A stretch of DNA of 64,000 bases from Ignavibacteriales bacterium (GCA_016707115.1 JADJIH010000002.1:305628-369627); one strand, 5' to 3'; numbered from the stretch's first letter, positions 45,395 to 54,483 are shown. The notes: generated from the sequence alone by a model not told the origin. Numbers and translations: made by a program.

Positions 45395-46000
45395 ATGTTC
45401 GCATTTCTATTCGCAATATTCAAATCAGATGAACAAAAGTTGAACGAAGAGTTTGAACGTGAAGCCGTTCCGCATATGGATGCTTTGTACAACTTTGCTC
45501 TTAAGATGACCGGTGACAGCGATGATGCCAGTGATCTTATCCAGGAAACTTACTTAAAGGCATTCCGGTTCTGGGATAAGTTTGAGAAAGGAACTAATTG
45601 CAAGGCCTGGTTGTTTAGGATCATGAAAAATACGTTTATCAATACGTATAGAAAGAATACTAAAGAACCCGATAAAGTTGATTATGAAGAAATTGAAAAT
45701 TTTTATGAAAACATTAAGCCATCATCTACGGACAGCGCACATCTTGAAAAAGATATCTATGATAACCTGCTTGATGACGAACTATCATCCGCAATCTCTT
45801 CCCTTCCCGAAGATTTTCGCACAGTAGTTATACTTTGTGATATTGAAGGATATACTTATGATGAAATTGCAGATTTTGTTGATGTTCCCGTTGGAACCGT
45901 TCGTTCAAGATTGCATAGAGCAAGAAAAATGCTTTATACAAAACTGCACGATTATGCCAGCGATAAGGGTTACGTGTCGAAAGTTAAGGATAAGAAATGA
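45395..46000 (+). CDS. RNA polymerase ECF sigma factor
   Basis: Extracytoplasmic-function sigma factor, 201 residues, with region 2 ('LYNFALKMTGDSDDASDLIQETYLKAF') and region 4 ('LPEDFRTVVILCDIEGYTYDEIADFVDVPVGTVRSRLHRARKML') complete. The following gene, which overlaps by 4 bases (ATGA), encodes its likely membrane-bound anti-sigma factor. Target promoters are unknown. Confidence 0.95.
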   Translation: MFAFLFAIFKSDEQKLNEEFEREAVPHMDALYNFALKMTGDSDDASDLIQETYLKAFRFWDKFEKGTNCKAWLFRIMKNTFINTYRKNTKEPDKVDYEEIENFYENIKPSSTDSAHLEKDIYDNLLDDELSSAISSLPEDFRTVVILCDIEGYTYDEIADFVDVPVGTVRSRLHRARKMLYTKLHDYASDKGYVSKVKDKK

Positions 46001-46833
46001 TGGAAATGAATAAAGATATTATATCCGCCTATATAGACGGCGAAGTAAAAGATGAATTGCTTGAAAAAGAAATTTTATCAAGAATTAATAATGATAAAGA
46101 TTTTGCTATTGAGTATCGTGTGCACTCTCTTGTTAAAACTCTTATAAAAGAAAAAGTCACCTACAAGCAAACTCCTTTTAAAGTAAAGGCAAAGATTTTA
46201 AAATCAATCGGCTCTACTACAAAAGTTCAATCAGAAAAAAAATCTTTCTTTGCAGATCTTTTTGAAAAGCCGTCGTTCTCATTTGCAACGGCTTTCGTGA
46301 TAATTCTTGCAATTGCACTTATAATAATAAACAGGCCTGGTTTAGTTGAAAAAAAAGATTTTGCGATTGAACAGCTTGGCAAAAAAAATATGTTCGTCCA
46401 GGCAAAGAATAATTTCAACAGCATAACTGAAGGTAAATTGGTACCTCAGCTTACTTCAAAAAATGCAGAAGAAATTAAAAATTTCTTTAATGTTAATGGA
46501 GTTAAGTATTCAACGCTAGTTCCGGATATTGCAGATTGGAATTTACTTGGTGCTGTAGTTTCAGAGGATCATGGTGAAAAATTTGCTCATCACGTTTATG
46601 TTAGTTCGGATGGCAAACTTGCATATTTATTCCAGGTAGACGAATCTTATTTGTATGACCACGAGATTATTTCTCTATCCGATGATCTGATTAAATATCT
46701 TGATGAAGGAAATTGCTACAGTTACGAGTCAGAAGGTTCAGTAACGTTATTTACAAAAATGGATAATAACATTTGCGCAATTGTATCTAACGGTAATCCA
46801 AAAGAAATAGAAAACACTTTTTGTAGTTTATAA
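45997..46833 (+). CDS. anti-sigma factor, single transmembrane helix
   Basis: 278 residues. The N-terminal cytoplasmic part ('MNKDIISAYIDGEVKDELLEKEILSRINNDKDF') has the shape of anti-sigma domains but lacks the zinc-binding HX3CX2C, so it is a non-zinc variant. One transmembrane helix lies at about residues 93-112 ('FATAFVIILAIALIII'), followed by a periplasmic domain of about 165 residues that may sense an envelope signal. Its start overlaps the sigma-factor stop; an adjacent second ATG three bases on is an alternative. Assignment rests mainly on context and topology. Confidence 0.82.
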   Translation: MMEMNKDIISAYIDGEVKDELLEKEILSRINNDKDFAIEYRVHSLVKTLIKEKVTYKQTPFKVKAKILKSIGSTTKVQSEKKSFFADLFEKPSFSFATAFVIILAIALIIINRPGLVEKKDFAIEQLGKKNMFVQAKNNFNSITEGKLVPQLTSKNAEEIKNFFNVNGVKYSTLVPDIADWNLLGAVVSEDHGEKFAHHVYVSSDGKLAYLFQVDESYLYDHEIISLSDDLIKYLDEGNCYSYESEGSVTLFTKMDNNICAIVSNGNPKEIENTFCSL

Positions 46834-46848
46834 GATTTGAAGGGAAAA

Positions 46849-47304
46849 ATGTTCAAGATTAAAAATATTTTATTACCAACGGATTTTAGTAAAACATCCT
46901 TAACCGCAGCAGAATATGCCCTTGAATTAGCTGATGAATATAAAGCGAAGCTACACGTTCTAAATGTTTTGGAGAAAACTCCCCCAATATTGGCTATACG
47001 ATCACTTGATCTATCTCGTGAAAAAATAATAGAATCAATAGATGCTGACGCACAATCAAATCTAAACGATTGTGTCAAAAAAATTAAAAAGATTAAAGAC
47101 ATTGAGATAATTTCTGCTATCCGAAAGGGTATCGATTATGAGGAAATTATAAAGTATTCAAAGGAAAAGAAGATAGATATTATCGTTATTGCCACCCATG
47201 GCAGAACCGGCTTAATTCACACTTTATTGGGCAGTGTCGCAGAAAAAGTGATAAGATATTCCAAAATCCCGGTATTAGTAACAACTCCTCCCTCAAAATC
47301 TTAA
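46849..47304 (+). CDS. universal stress protein family
   Basis: An UspA-fold nucleotide-binding protein, about 151 residues. 'NILLPTDFSKTS' opens the fold, and the ATP-binding loop 'ATHGRTGLIHTLLGSVAEKVIR' is of the G-2X-G-9X-G-(S/T) type, so ATP binding is likely. I choose the ATG at 46849, which has a Shine-Dalgarno sequence (AAGGGA) just upstream; the frame can be extended to a TTG at 46837. It follows the anti-sigma gene by 15 bases, so it may belong to the sigma operon. Confidence 0.9.
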   Translation: MFKIKNILLPTDFSKTSLTAAEYALELADEYKAKLHVLNVLEKTPPILAIRSLDLSREKIIESIDADAQSNLNDCVKKIKKIKDIEIISAIRKGIDYEEIIKYSKEKKIDIIVIATHGRTGLIHTLLGSVAEKVIRYSKIPVLVTTPPSKS

Positions 47305-47378
47305 TAATCACACTTTCTTGCATAATGCTGATTGATTTGATATTTTAGTTACTCGCATTCTCGTAATAAAGGTAAACT

Positions 47379-47786
47379 ATGGCCAAAGTAAAAAATGTTG
47401 AAGCTTTTTGCAGCATCTGTAATGCAAACAGAAAGATGGAATTAACCGGAGATATTGCCGGTGATGATAATAGACGCTGGGCAAAATGCAAAAAGTGTAA
47501 ACAAACGATGATTATAAATATGACTTCAGATGTTGTAGCTCATAAGGTATCACTTGAAGGTATAGAGAACGAAACTTGTGTAACATATTCACCAGCAAAT
47601 GCTTATGAAGTTGGACAAACAATTTTTCATGAAAACTGGGATGATTTTGGAAAAGTTGTAGCAAAAGAAATTTTATCAAACGGACAAAAATCTATATCCG
47701 TTGAGTTTCAAAAACTTGGAAATAAAAAATTAGTCGAATTATACATTAAACAAACAGACCAAGAAGAACAAAGTGAGGTGATTTAG
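47379..47786 (+). CDS. zinc-ribbon protein with CarD/Tudor-like C-terminus
   Basis: 135 residues. Four cysteines in two pairs ('CSIC' at 11-14 and 'CKKC' at 37-40) form a zinc ribbon. The C-terminal part 'YEVGQTIFHENWDDFGKVV...ISVEFQKLGNKKLVE' has the pattern of CarD/UvrD-Tudor-like beta-barrels that contact RNA polymerase. The gene runs directly into rpsU (its TAG stop is followed immediately by the rpsU start codon), which suggests a role linked to transcription or translation. That role is inference. Confidence 0.7.
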   Translation: MAKVKNVEAFCSICNANRKMELTGDIAGDDNRRWAKCKKCKQTMIINMTSDVVAHKVSLEGIENETCVTYSPANAYEVGQTIFHENWDDFGKVVAKEILSNGQKSISVEFQKLGNKKLVELYIKQTDQEEQSEVI

Positions 47787-47981
47787 TTGGTCGGCATTCA
47801 AATAGGTGATAACGAATCCATTGATAAAGCCCTTAGAAGGTTTAAGAAAAAATATGAACGTTCCGGAGTTCTTAAAGAATTTAAGAAACGTACTTTTTTT
47901 GTAAAGCCATCGATAAAGAAAAGAATGGAAAAGATAAAAGCCGCAAGACGTGCTCATCGCCCGGATAACATTATAATGTAA
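47787..47981 (+). CDS. rpsU: 30S ribosomal protein S21
   Basis: Small basic ribosomal protein, 64 residues, 'VGIQIGDNESIDKALRRFKK', with the basic C-terminal tail ('KIKAARRAHRPD'). The start is TTG at 47787, directly after the TAG of the upstream gene; no ATG is available in the conserved N-terminus, and a Shine-Dalgarno sequence (GAGGTG) lies about 8 bases before it. So this is a true TTG start. A strong terminator follows. Confidence 0.95.
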   Translation: MVGIQIGDNESIDKALRRFKKKYERSGVLKEFKKRTFFVKPSIKKRMEKIKAARRAHRPDNIIM

Positions 47982-47988
47982 TGTAATT

Positions 47989-48022
47989 AAAAAATCCCGC
48001 CTTTTGAGCGGGATTTTTTTTA
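47989..48022. terminator. bidirectional rho-independent terminator
   Basis: An AATCCCGC/GCGGGATT hairpin with A-run on one side and T-run on the other lies between the converging rpsU and LOG-family genes and can serve both. Confidence 0.9.
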
Positions 48023-48880
48023 TTTGATAGTAATTCTTGGTTCTATAACCGAGGGTTCTTTTTCCCGCAAAAAGTTTTTTTCTAAATGATCTTTAACAAT
48101 CTCGAACGCAGTATCAATATCATTGCAGAAATGAAATAAATCCAAATCGGATGCGTTGATCACTCCCTGCTCTATCAGAGCATCAAAGTTTACCACGCTT
48201 TTCCAATATTTCTCATCATAAATAACCAGTGCTAATTTCTTTCTGATCTTATCAGTTTGAACTAAAGTTAAAATTTCAAAAAGTTCATCGAATGTTCCAA
48301 AACCACCGGGGAAAACGACAAATGCTTTTGAAAGATATGCGAACCAGAATTTACGCATAAAGAAGTAGTGGAATTCAAAACTAAGTTCTTTTGTAACGAA
48401 AGGATTTACATATTGTTCAAAGGGTATACTGATATTTAATCCGACTGAATAACCACCTGCTTTTTTAGCACCTTTGTTAGCTGCTTCCATAATTCCAGGA
48501 CCGCCGCCGGTGCACACGATAAATCTGTTAGCATTTGTTTCCAGATTCATTGACCATTCTGTAAGTCTCCTGGAAAGTTCAACAGCATCTTCATAATATT
48601 TAGACATTTCTACGTGATGTTGTGCTTTACGTAATTCCTGAGCAAAGTTAGTAATCGTTTTGGGATTTGCATTCTTAAACTTATTTAATTCTGCAATAGC
48701 CTCTTTTCGTGATTTCAGTCGGGCTGAACCAAAAAAAACTATTGTGTCCATTATTTTATGTTTTTTAAATCTTGCTTTAGGTTCAAGATATTCTGCAAGC
48801 AATCTTAATGTTCTGCCATCAGAAGATGAAAGAAAATCTTCATTATGATATGCCTTAACCGTTTTTTGTTCTTTAGCCAT
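48020..48880 (-). CDS. LOG-family protein (Rossmann fold)
   Basis: 286 residues. The LOG signatures are both present: 'CTGGGPGIMEAANKGAKKAGG' (shortened here to its core GGGPGIMEA) and 'FPGGFGTFDELFE'. Members are cytokinin-activating phosphoribohydrolases or nucleotide hydrolases, often wrongly called lysine decarboxylases. The bacterial cellular role is a nucleotide 5'-monophosphate nucleosidase of uncertain substrate. It has an N-terminal extension of about 60 residues before the Rossmann fold. Confidence 0.92.
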   Translation of the reverse strand: MAKEQKTVKAYHNEDFLSSSDGRTLRLLAEYLEPKARFKKHKIMDTIVFFGSARLKSRKEAIAELNKFKNANPKTITNFAQELRKAQHHVEMSKYYEDAVELSRRLTEWSMNLETNANRFIVCTGGGPGIMEAANKGAKKAGGYSVGLNISIPFEQYVNPFVTKELSFEFHYFFMRKFWFAYLSKAFVVFPGGFGTFDELFEILTLVQTDKIRKKLALVIYDEKYWKSVVNFDALIEQGVINASDLDLFHFCNDIDTAFEIVKDHLEKNFLREKEPSVIEPRITIK

Positions 48881-49008
48881 TATTAGCCTTTGTTGTTAAA
48901 AATATTTTTTAAATAAAAAAGTTAAAAAGTTTATGTTTATTTGCAGAATGGTTTCTGTTTATATTTGCATAGAAACGAAATTGATTCAACAACTATTATG
49001 AAATTCGT

Positions 49009-50301
49009 ATGTCAAAATATCACTTTTTTTTGAGAGTTATGATAAAAAAGATTTTATTTATTTTGCTGTTTTTTTCAGGTATTACCTTTGCAACATCAAA
49101 AGAAGAGATAGCAAATAAAATCAGAGAGATTGTATCAAACCTTCCCGCAAATACTATTAGTGGTATTCTTATATATAATCCTTTGATGCAGGATACAGTC
49201 TTTGCTCTGAATGAATCAACACCAATGACGCCTGCTTCGTTAACAAAATTATTTACAACGTCAACCTCACTTGGAATAATGGGCGGTGATCACAAACTAT
49301 CTACCAAACTGTTATCTGATGATAACAATTTTAAAGATGGGGTTCTTAATGGTAATCTGTATTTAAAGGGATTTGGAAATTCATTATTCACTGATTCGGA
49401 TTTAGAAAATTTTGTAAACGAACTTATTAAAAAAGGAATAACTGTTATTACAGGATCAGTTATAGGTGATGATACTTATTTTGATGATATATACATACGA
49501 GAAGACTGGATTGAAGGAGAAGGCGCAAACGTAAGGCTTCCTCCAATCTCCGCTTTGGTTCTGGATAGAAATAGAACTACAGTCAGAAAGAAAATCCGCA
49601 GAAGGTATCGGTACATTTCTGAAAATGTTAACGATCCACCAATTTTTGCTTCTAATAGACTCACGGCTAAGTTGAAAATATCAGGCATTGAAGTAAAAGG
49701 AAAATCAGTCAAAGGCAAATCACCTTCGAATGTTTATCTATTAGCCGAAAAAAACGTTCCGCTAAAAGATCTTATTGCACTGGTAAATAAACACAGTGAT
49801 AATTTTCTTGCAGAATGCCTCTTTAAAACACTAGGTGCTGAAGCCAGTGGTGTTCAGGGTAATTCATTTTTTTCACAGCAGGCAATTCAAAAATTTCTTA
49901 ATGACAACAGTATCTTTTCCGCGGGGACTGAAATTGTTGATGGATCGGGAATTTCTAGATCAGATCAGGCAACTCCATTAGCGATTAATGGTGTTTTAGA
50001 AAAAATGTATTTTGATCTTGTTCACTTTGATGACTTTTATAATTCTTTGAGCATCGCAGGTGTAGATGGAACTCTGAGAGGAAGAATGATGAACACAAGT
50101 GCAGGAAATAATTTCAGAGGGAAAACGGGAACGCTAAATGGTGTTTCGGGATTAGCCGGATATTTAACAACGGCTGAAGGTGAAGATATTATAGTTACAA
50201 TTATTTTTGAATTTAATAGCGGTGGTTCGGGATATTATAGAGATGTCCAAGATCAAATTGTAGAACTACTTTTGGATTTAGAAACAAACAGCCCCGATTA
50301 A
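49009..50301 (+). CDS. dacB: D-alanyl-D-alanine carboxypeptidase/endopeptidase (PBP4-type)
   Basis: Penicillin-binding protein of class C, which trims or cuts peptidoglycan cross-links in the periplasm. The motifs are Ser77-Leu-Thr-Lys80 in 'PASLTK', 'HSDNFLAE' for the SXN motif, and 'RGKTGTLNG' for KTG. The large insertion between the first two motifs typical of PBP4 is present but short. The first ATG gives ten extra residues; the second ATG at 49039 begins directly with the signal peptide 'MIKKILFILLFFSG' and has a GAGAG sequence before it, so it is also a good start. Confidence 0.92.
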   Translation: MSKYHFFLRVMIKKILFILLFFSGITFATSKEEIANKIREIVSNLPANTISGILIYNPLMQDTVFALNESTPMTPASLTKLFTTSTSLGIMGGDHKLSTKLLSDDNNFKDGVLNGNLYLKGFGNSLFTDSDLENFVNELIKKGITVITGSVIGDDTYFDDIYIREDWIEGEGANVRLPPISALVLDRNRTTVRKKIRRRYRYISENVNDPPIFASNRLTAKLKISGIEVKGKSVKGKSPSNVYLLAEKNVPLKDLIALVNKHSDNFLAECLFKTLGAEASGVQGNSFFSQQAIQKFLNDNSIFSAGTEIVDGSGISRSDQATPLAINGVLEKMYFDLVHFDDFYNSLSIAGVDGTLRGRMMNTSAGNNFRGKTGTLNGVSGLAGYLTTAEGEDIIVTIIFEFNSGGSGYYRDVQDQIVELLLDLETNSPD

Positions 50302-50328
50302 AAAAATCTAATCGGAGCTGCAGTAAAA

Positions 50329-50664
50329 TCATTTACCTGAAGGTGCTTGGTTTTGAGGTGGAAGTGTTGGAGAAGTTGGAACGTTTGTCCTACCGCCTTC
50401 CTGAATAACACTTCTCTGCTCTGTTGTTGTTTGACCTGGTAAAAAGAATAAATTTATTACCAAAGCAAGAACAGCTAATGCACCGGCTAACCACCAGGTA
50501 CCTTTACTTAAAAAATCTGCAGTTCTACGAGATCCAAACATAGTTCCCATTCCTGCACCACCAAAAGTTCCGGCTAAACCGCCGCCTTTACTCGCTTGTA
50601 ATAAAACCATCACAACAAGAAGTATGGCGATAATAGTTGCTAACAATACTAACAATGTGTACAT
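50329..50664 (-). CDS. secG: preprotein translocase subunit SecG
   Basis: 111 residues with two transmembrane helices (about residues 2-22 and 55-75) and the conserved 'VLLQASKGGGLAGTFGG' segment between them. The C-terminal tail is Pro/Thr-rich and longer than in E. coli SecG, as in many Bacteroidota. It lies 20 bases downstream of the tRNA-Met gene on the same strand, so it may be transcribed with it. Confidence 0.93.
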   Translation of the reverse strand: MYTLLVLLATIIAILLVVMVLLQASKGGGLAGTFGGAGMGTMFGSRRTADFLSKGTWWLAGALAVLALVINLFFLPGQTTTEQRSVIQEGGRTNVPTSPTLPPQNQAPSGK

Positions 50665-50684
50665 ATTATTTCTCCTTAATATTG

Positions 50685-50758
50685 TAGCGGGGGAGGGATT
50701 CGAACCCCCGACACGTGGATTATGATTCCACTGCTCTAACCTACTGAGCTACCCCGCC
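50685..50758 (-). tRNA. tRNA-Met (anticodon CAT)
   Basis: A 74-base cloverleaf starting GGCGGGGTAGCTCAGT. The anticodon stem GTGGA/TCCAC encloses the loop ATCATAA with CAT as anticodon, and the T-arm contains GGTTCGAATCC. The acceptor stem pairs seven bases, with a G-U pair at its end. The CCA is not encoded. The first bases resemble elongator tRNA-Met; a lysidine-modified Ile2 tRNA would also read CAT, so the charging amino acid is not entirely sure. Confidence 0.93.
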
Positions 50759-50774
50759 GAAAATTTAGGTTGTA

Positions 50775-50802
50775 AATATAAATCTTTGGGTCTAAAATTC
50801 AA
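50775..50802 (-). promoter_or_regulatory. possible promoter of tRNA-Met/secG
   Basis: On the minus strand, TTGAAT (-35-like) and TATATT (-10-like) are separated by 16 bases; the -10 ends 16 bases before the tRNA. The match is moderate. Confidence 0.35.
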
Positions 50803-50815
50803 AAAAAACGTTTAA

Positions 50816-51805
50816 TTATGCTTTATTTAAGGTTTCCCAGAGTCTATCCTGCAAAGTTTTTAATCCAAATCCAGTAGCGGCAGAAAATATCAATAAAGGT
50901 TCTTTAACTTTTTTGATTTTTGTTTTAGAAAGCTTTGTAATTTCTTTCTCAGAAATCAGATCTGATTTAGAAAGCGATACAATAATTTTTTTATCAACAA
51001 GTTTCTTACTGTACTTTTTTAATTCATTATAAAGTGTTTCAAAATCTTTCTGATAATCTTCTGAAGTAATATCAATTAAAAATAAAAGTATTCTTGTTCG
51101 TTCAATATGTCTAAGAAATTTTATACCTAAGCCTTTACCTTGATGCGCGCCTTCAATAATTCCAGGAATATCTGCTACTGTAAAACTTTGATAATCTTTA
51201 TAACTAACGATTCCTAAATTTGGTTCAAGCGTTGTAAACGGGTAATCGGCAATTTTGGGCTTTGCAGCTGAGATTTTTGAAATAAGTGTTGACTTACCGG
51301 CGTTTGGAAATCCAACTAATCCAACATCTGCAATCAATTTAAGTTCAAGTATTAGTTTTCTTTGTTCTCCGGGTTTACCATTGGTTGCAAATCTTGGTGT
51401 ACGTCTGGTTGGTGTAGCAAAGTTACTGTTTCCTTTTCCTCCTGCACCGCCTTTAGCAAATACTACTGTTTTGTTTGGTTCAGAGAGATCAAGTAAAACC
51501 TCTTCTGTTTCAGCATCCTTTACAATAGTTCCTACTGGAACATTAATAATTATATCAGCACCATTTTTTCCGTCTTTCAAAGAATTAGCGCCGGGTTTGC
51601 CATTATCTGCAAAAAACTTTTTTTTGTATCTAAAATCTAAAAGTGTAGATAAGTTTGGCTGCGTTTCAAAAATTACACTTCCACCTACTCCACCGTTACC
51701 ACCGGAAGGTCCGCCTTTAGGAACATATTTTTCCCTGCGAAATGTAACGACTCCATCACCACCCTTACCGGATCCAACTTCAATTTGAACAAAATCAATA
51801 AACAT
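50816..51805 (-). CDS. obg: GTPase Obg/CgtA
   Basis: Ribosome-associated GTPase involved in 50S assembly and stress response. The glycine-rich Obg fold (residues 1-158, 'GSGKGGDGVVTFRREKYVPKGGPSGGNGG') is followed by the G domain with 'GFPNAGKSTLI', 'DIPGIIEGAHQGKGLG', and 'SLSKSDLI' as the NKXD-like motif. The C-terminal OCT domain is absent, and the 329 residues are typical for this shorter form. The stop of the upstream acidic-protein gene and the obg start overlap by one base. Confidence 0.95.
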   Translation of the reverse strand: MFIDFVQIEVGSGKGGDGVVTFRREKYVPKGGPSGGNGGVGGSVIFETQPNLSTLLDFRYKKKFFADNGKPGANSLKDGKNGADIIINVPVGTIVKDAETEEVLLDLSEPNKTVVFAKGGAGGKGNSNFATPTRRTPRFATNGKPGEQRKLILELKLIADVGLVGFPNAGKSTLISKISAAKPKIADYPFTTLEPNLGIVSYKDYQSFTVADIPGIIEGAHQGKGLGIKFLRHIERTRILLFLIDITSEDYQKDFETLYNELKKYSKKLVDKKIIVSLSKSDLISEKEITKLSKTKIKKVKEPLLIFSAATGFGLKTLQDRLWETLNKA

Positions 51806-53613
51806 TATTTTTCCACATTAAAATATTTTGAAACAGCATTCGATAATGAGGCTGCTTCTCTACTATGGGGTTTGATTCTTGCATATTTAAATACATTTTC
51901 TAAAATATGAGTCGCTTCTTCATAGGTGCTGCAATCTGACATTTTCTCAACAGTATTAGCAAAATCCTCACTATCAGAATTGAAAAGATTTTTTATAATC
52001 TTATCTATCTCTTTATTTGAAAGATAAGTAAAAATATCACTTGCTTTTGTTTTGATGTTAGATTTTAATACTGTTTCGGATTCCTTTTTTTGTAGTTCTG
52101 GATCAACAGCGGCCAGATCTTTTTCAAAATCAATTTTCTCTAAGGCAATTTCAGCATCTGCATTAATCAATGGTTCGTGTTCAAACTCTAACTCATTAAT
52201 TTCAGCAGATGAATTTTCATCAGTTTCAGTGTTAATGGTTTTAGTTAACGGCATGTCATCATCAATAGATATTTCGAGTTCATTATCATAAAAGTTTAAA
52301 AGATCTTCTTGTTCTTTTTCATCCAGTATAACAATCTCATCGTCTTTATCTTTTTCTTTTTCGATTTCCTCAGTTAAGCTTGCAAGAACATCCTCTTCAT
52401 CTATTGATTCCTTTAATAATGATTCGCTCTCTTCAACTGAATTATGATCGTTAACACTCAAATCAATCTCAGCAATATCATCATTTATTTTAAGTTCGCT
52501 AACTCCTAATTCTTCACGCTTGTCTAATATGTTTTCCAGGATTTGGTCATCTTCATTTTTAATCTCAAACTTTTCAGGTTCAGATATAGTAATTGCTTCT
52601 TCTAAATCCTCTTCAAGTTTTTCATCAATATTTGCTTTTAGGTCTGAGTAAGGCATTTCTACAGCTTGCTCTTCATTAACAAATGCTTCGGTTTCGTCTT
52701 GTTTTCCTAAATCGAATACATTTTCTTTTTCATGTAATTCTTCATTTTCGGATATTGGTTCTTCTGTAACGAAATCTTCTTTTAAGGGATTTTCAAAATG
52801 TTTTTCATTTGCAGCTACAATTTCCTGATTGTCTTCTTCAACAAACGGTGAATCAATACTTAAAGTTGAATAAAGCACTTTTCTTACATCATCAATATCA
52901 ACTTTCTTTTTTGCTGAATTTGCATAAGTACGTTTTAGTTTGAATAAAAGTTCGGTAAGATTTTTTTCTTTAAGAAAATTTTCAACTGAGTCTACCGTGA
53001 CAGTTGATTTATTCAGACCACCGATACTGAAATAATCTGCAATCGCATAAAGTGCGTTATCAACAAGCTTACTTTGATGCAGCATAAATAATTCGCGGTC
53101 AATTTTATTTACAATAAGTTCAAACTCAGTAACAGTAATGTTTAAAATCTTTTTCTTTGATAAGTAAGCGAGAAAAACATTGTTCAGATATTCATAATAA
53201 TAGGTGTAATTAAGCATCAACCTAAGTTCGTTCACAGAAACTGATTTGTTGTTTCCGAAAATTAATTTTGAAAGCGACCATTTTGGACGAACAACATAAT
53301 TTGCGTTAAATGAAACAGCCTGAAGCACGATGTTTTTTATATCCTCAAAGGATATTTTCTTTGTTTTTTTAATTTCATTACCGATGAGAGTAAAATAATT
53401 AGAGATTTCCGTACCCGAATAATCGAATAAAGAATTCTCAATTAGTTTCTTCCTGTCCTCAGAAATAAGGTAATCAATTTCACCTTCTACATATTTTTTT
53501 ATCGCCGGATGAATATCAATTGAAAGAAATTTTTCAACAGTTATGAAAGATCCCAGTTCTTTTACCTTGTTAAGAGTAAAATCGCTTATGAATTTTATTT
53601 CGTTTTCAAACAT
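51805..53613 (-). CDS. unrecognised protein with long acidic middle region
   Basis: 602 residues without signal or membrane segment. The N-terminal part (1 to about 260) is helical and Lys/Leu-rich; residues about 270-500 are strongly acidic and rich in Glu, Asp and Ser, with low-complexity runs; the last 70 residues are helical again ('YLSNKEIDKIIKNLFNSDSEDFA'). No domain recognised. The stop overlaps the start of obg by one base, so it may act with the ribosome-assembly GTPase, but that is only context. A terminator separates it from the sdh genes. Confidence 0.6.
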   Translation of the reverse strand: MFENEIKFISDFTLNKVKELGSFITVEKFLSIDIHPAIKKYVEGEIDYLISEDRKKLIENSLFDYSGTEISNYFTLIGNEIKKTKKISFEDIKNIVLQAVSFNANYVVRPKWSLSKLIFGNNKSVSVNELRLMLNYTYYYEYLNNVFLAYLSKKKILNITVTEFELIVNKIDRELFMLHQSKLVDNALYAIADYFSIGGLNKSTVTVDSVENFLKEKNLTELLFKLKRTYANSAKKKVDIDDVRKVLYSTLSIDSPFVEEDNQEIVAANEKHFENPLKEDFVTEEPISENEELHEKENVFDLGKQDETEAFVNEEQAVEMPYSDLKANIDEKLEEDLEEAITISEPEKFEIKNEDDQILENILDKREELGVSELKINDDIAEIDLSVNDHNSVEESESLLKESIDEEDVLASLTEEIEKEKDKDDEIVILDEKEQEDLLNFYDNELEISIDDDMPLTKTINTETDENSSAEINELEFEHEPLINADAEIALEKIDFEKDLAAVDPELQKKESETVLKSNIKTKASDIFTYLSNKEIDKIIKNLFNSDSEDFANTVEKMSDCSTYEEATHILENVFKYARIKPHSREAASLSNAVSKYFNVEK

Positions 53614-53650
53614 ATAATTCTCTTCTTGTTTGATTGTGTAGCTAAAAATA

Positions 53651-53682
53651 TAAAAAAATCCCGATTAAAGTTAATCGGGATT
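53651..53682 (-). terminator. rho-independent terminator after sdhB
   Basis: A perfect 12-bp stem AATCCCGATTAA/TTAATCGGGATT with a 2-base gap is followed by a T-run on the minus strand. It lies 30 bases beyond the sdhB stop and ends the sdhCAB operon. Confidence 0.88.
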
Positions 53683-53712
53683 AGTATTTAGTAAAATAAC
53701 CTTATTTATGTA

Positions 53713-54483
53713 CTAAACTTCAACTTCTTTGGATTTTATCTTAGCCATCATAAAGTCTCTGTTCATTCTTGCAATATTGGTTACCGAGATACCTTTTGGA
53801 CATTCAGCTTCGCAGGCATATGTATTAGTGCAGCTTCCAAAACCAAGATCATCCATTACCTTTACCATTCTTTCAACTCTACGGTAACGTTCGGGCTGCC
53901 CTTGCGGCAATAAAGCATATTGCGATACTTTGGCTGAAACAAACAACATTGCAGAAGCATTTTTACAGGAAGCAACACAAGCTCCGCATCCAATACACGC
54001 TGCAGCATCCATTGCTAAACTGGAAACTTCTTTCTGAATGGGAATCGCATTTCCATCCGGAACACCGCCCGTGTTTATTGAAACATAACCACCAGCCTGA
54101 AGTATTACATCAAAACCTGATCGATCAACCATTAAATCTTTGATAACAGGAAATGCTTTTGCTCTAAATGGTTCAACCCAAATTGTTTCACCATCTTTAA
54201 AGTTACGCATATGAAGTTGGCAAGTTGCAATTTTAGGTAAAGGTCCGTGTGCGTGGCCATTTATAACTAATCCGCAAGTTCCGCAGATACCTTCACGACA
54301 ATCACTTTCAAAATGTATTGCTTCTTCGCCTTTTAATTCGAGAGTATTATTTAACTCATCAAGCATTTCAAGAAAAGATGCATCAGGAGAAACCTGAACT
54401 TTGTATTCAGCAAAACTTCCAACAGATTTTGAATTTTTCTGTCTCCAGATATTAAGTGTTAGGTTTAATTTTTTTGCTTCCAT
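53713..54483 (-). CDS. sdhB: succinate dehydrogenase/fumarate reductase iron-sulfur subunit
   Basis: Carries electrons from the flavoprotein to the membrane subunit. The [2Fe-2S] ligands are in 'CREGICGTC' plus a later Cys ('ATCQLHM'), the [4Fe-4S] site in 'CIGCGACVASC', and the [3Fe-4S] site in 'CTNTYACEAECPKG'. 256 residues is typical for the fumarate-reductase-like type. The start codon overlaps the sdhA stop by one base. The order sdhC-sdhA-sdhB with only one membrane subunit is that of type-B (Bacteroidota/epsilon) complexes. Confidence 0.95.
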   Translation of the reverse strand: MEAKKLNLTLNIWRQKNSKSVGSFAEYKVQVSPDASFLEMLDELNNTLELKGEEAIHFESDCREGICGTCGLVINGHAHGPLPKIATCQLHMRNFKDGETIWVEPFRAKAFPVIKDLMVDRSGFDVILQAGGYVSINTGGVPDGNAIPIQKEVSSLAMDAAACIGCGACVASCKNASAMLFVSAKVSQYALLPQGQPERYRRVERMVKVMDDLGFGSCTNTYACEAECPKGISVTNIARMNRDFMMAKIKSKEVEV

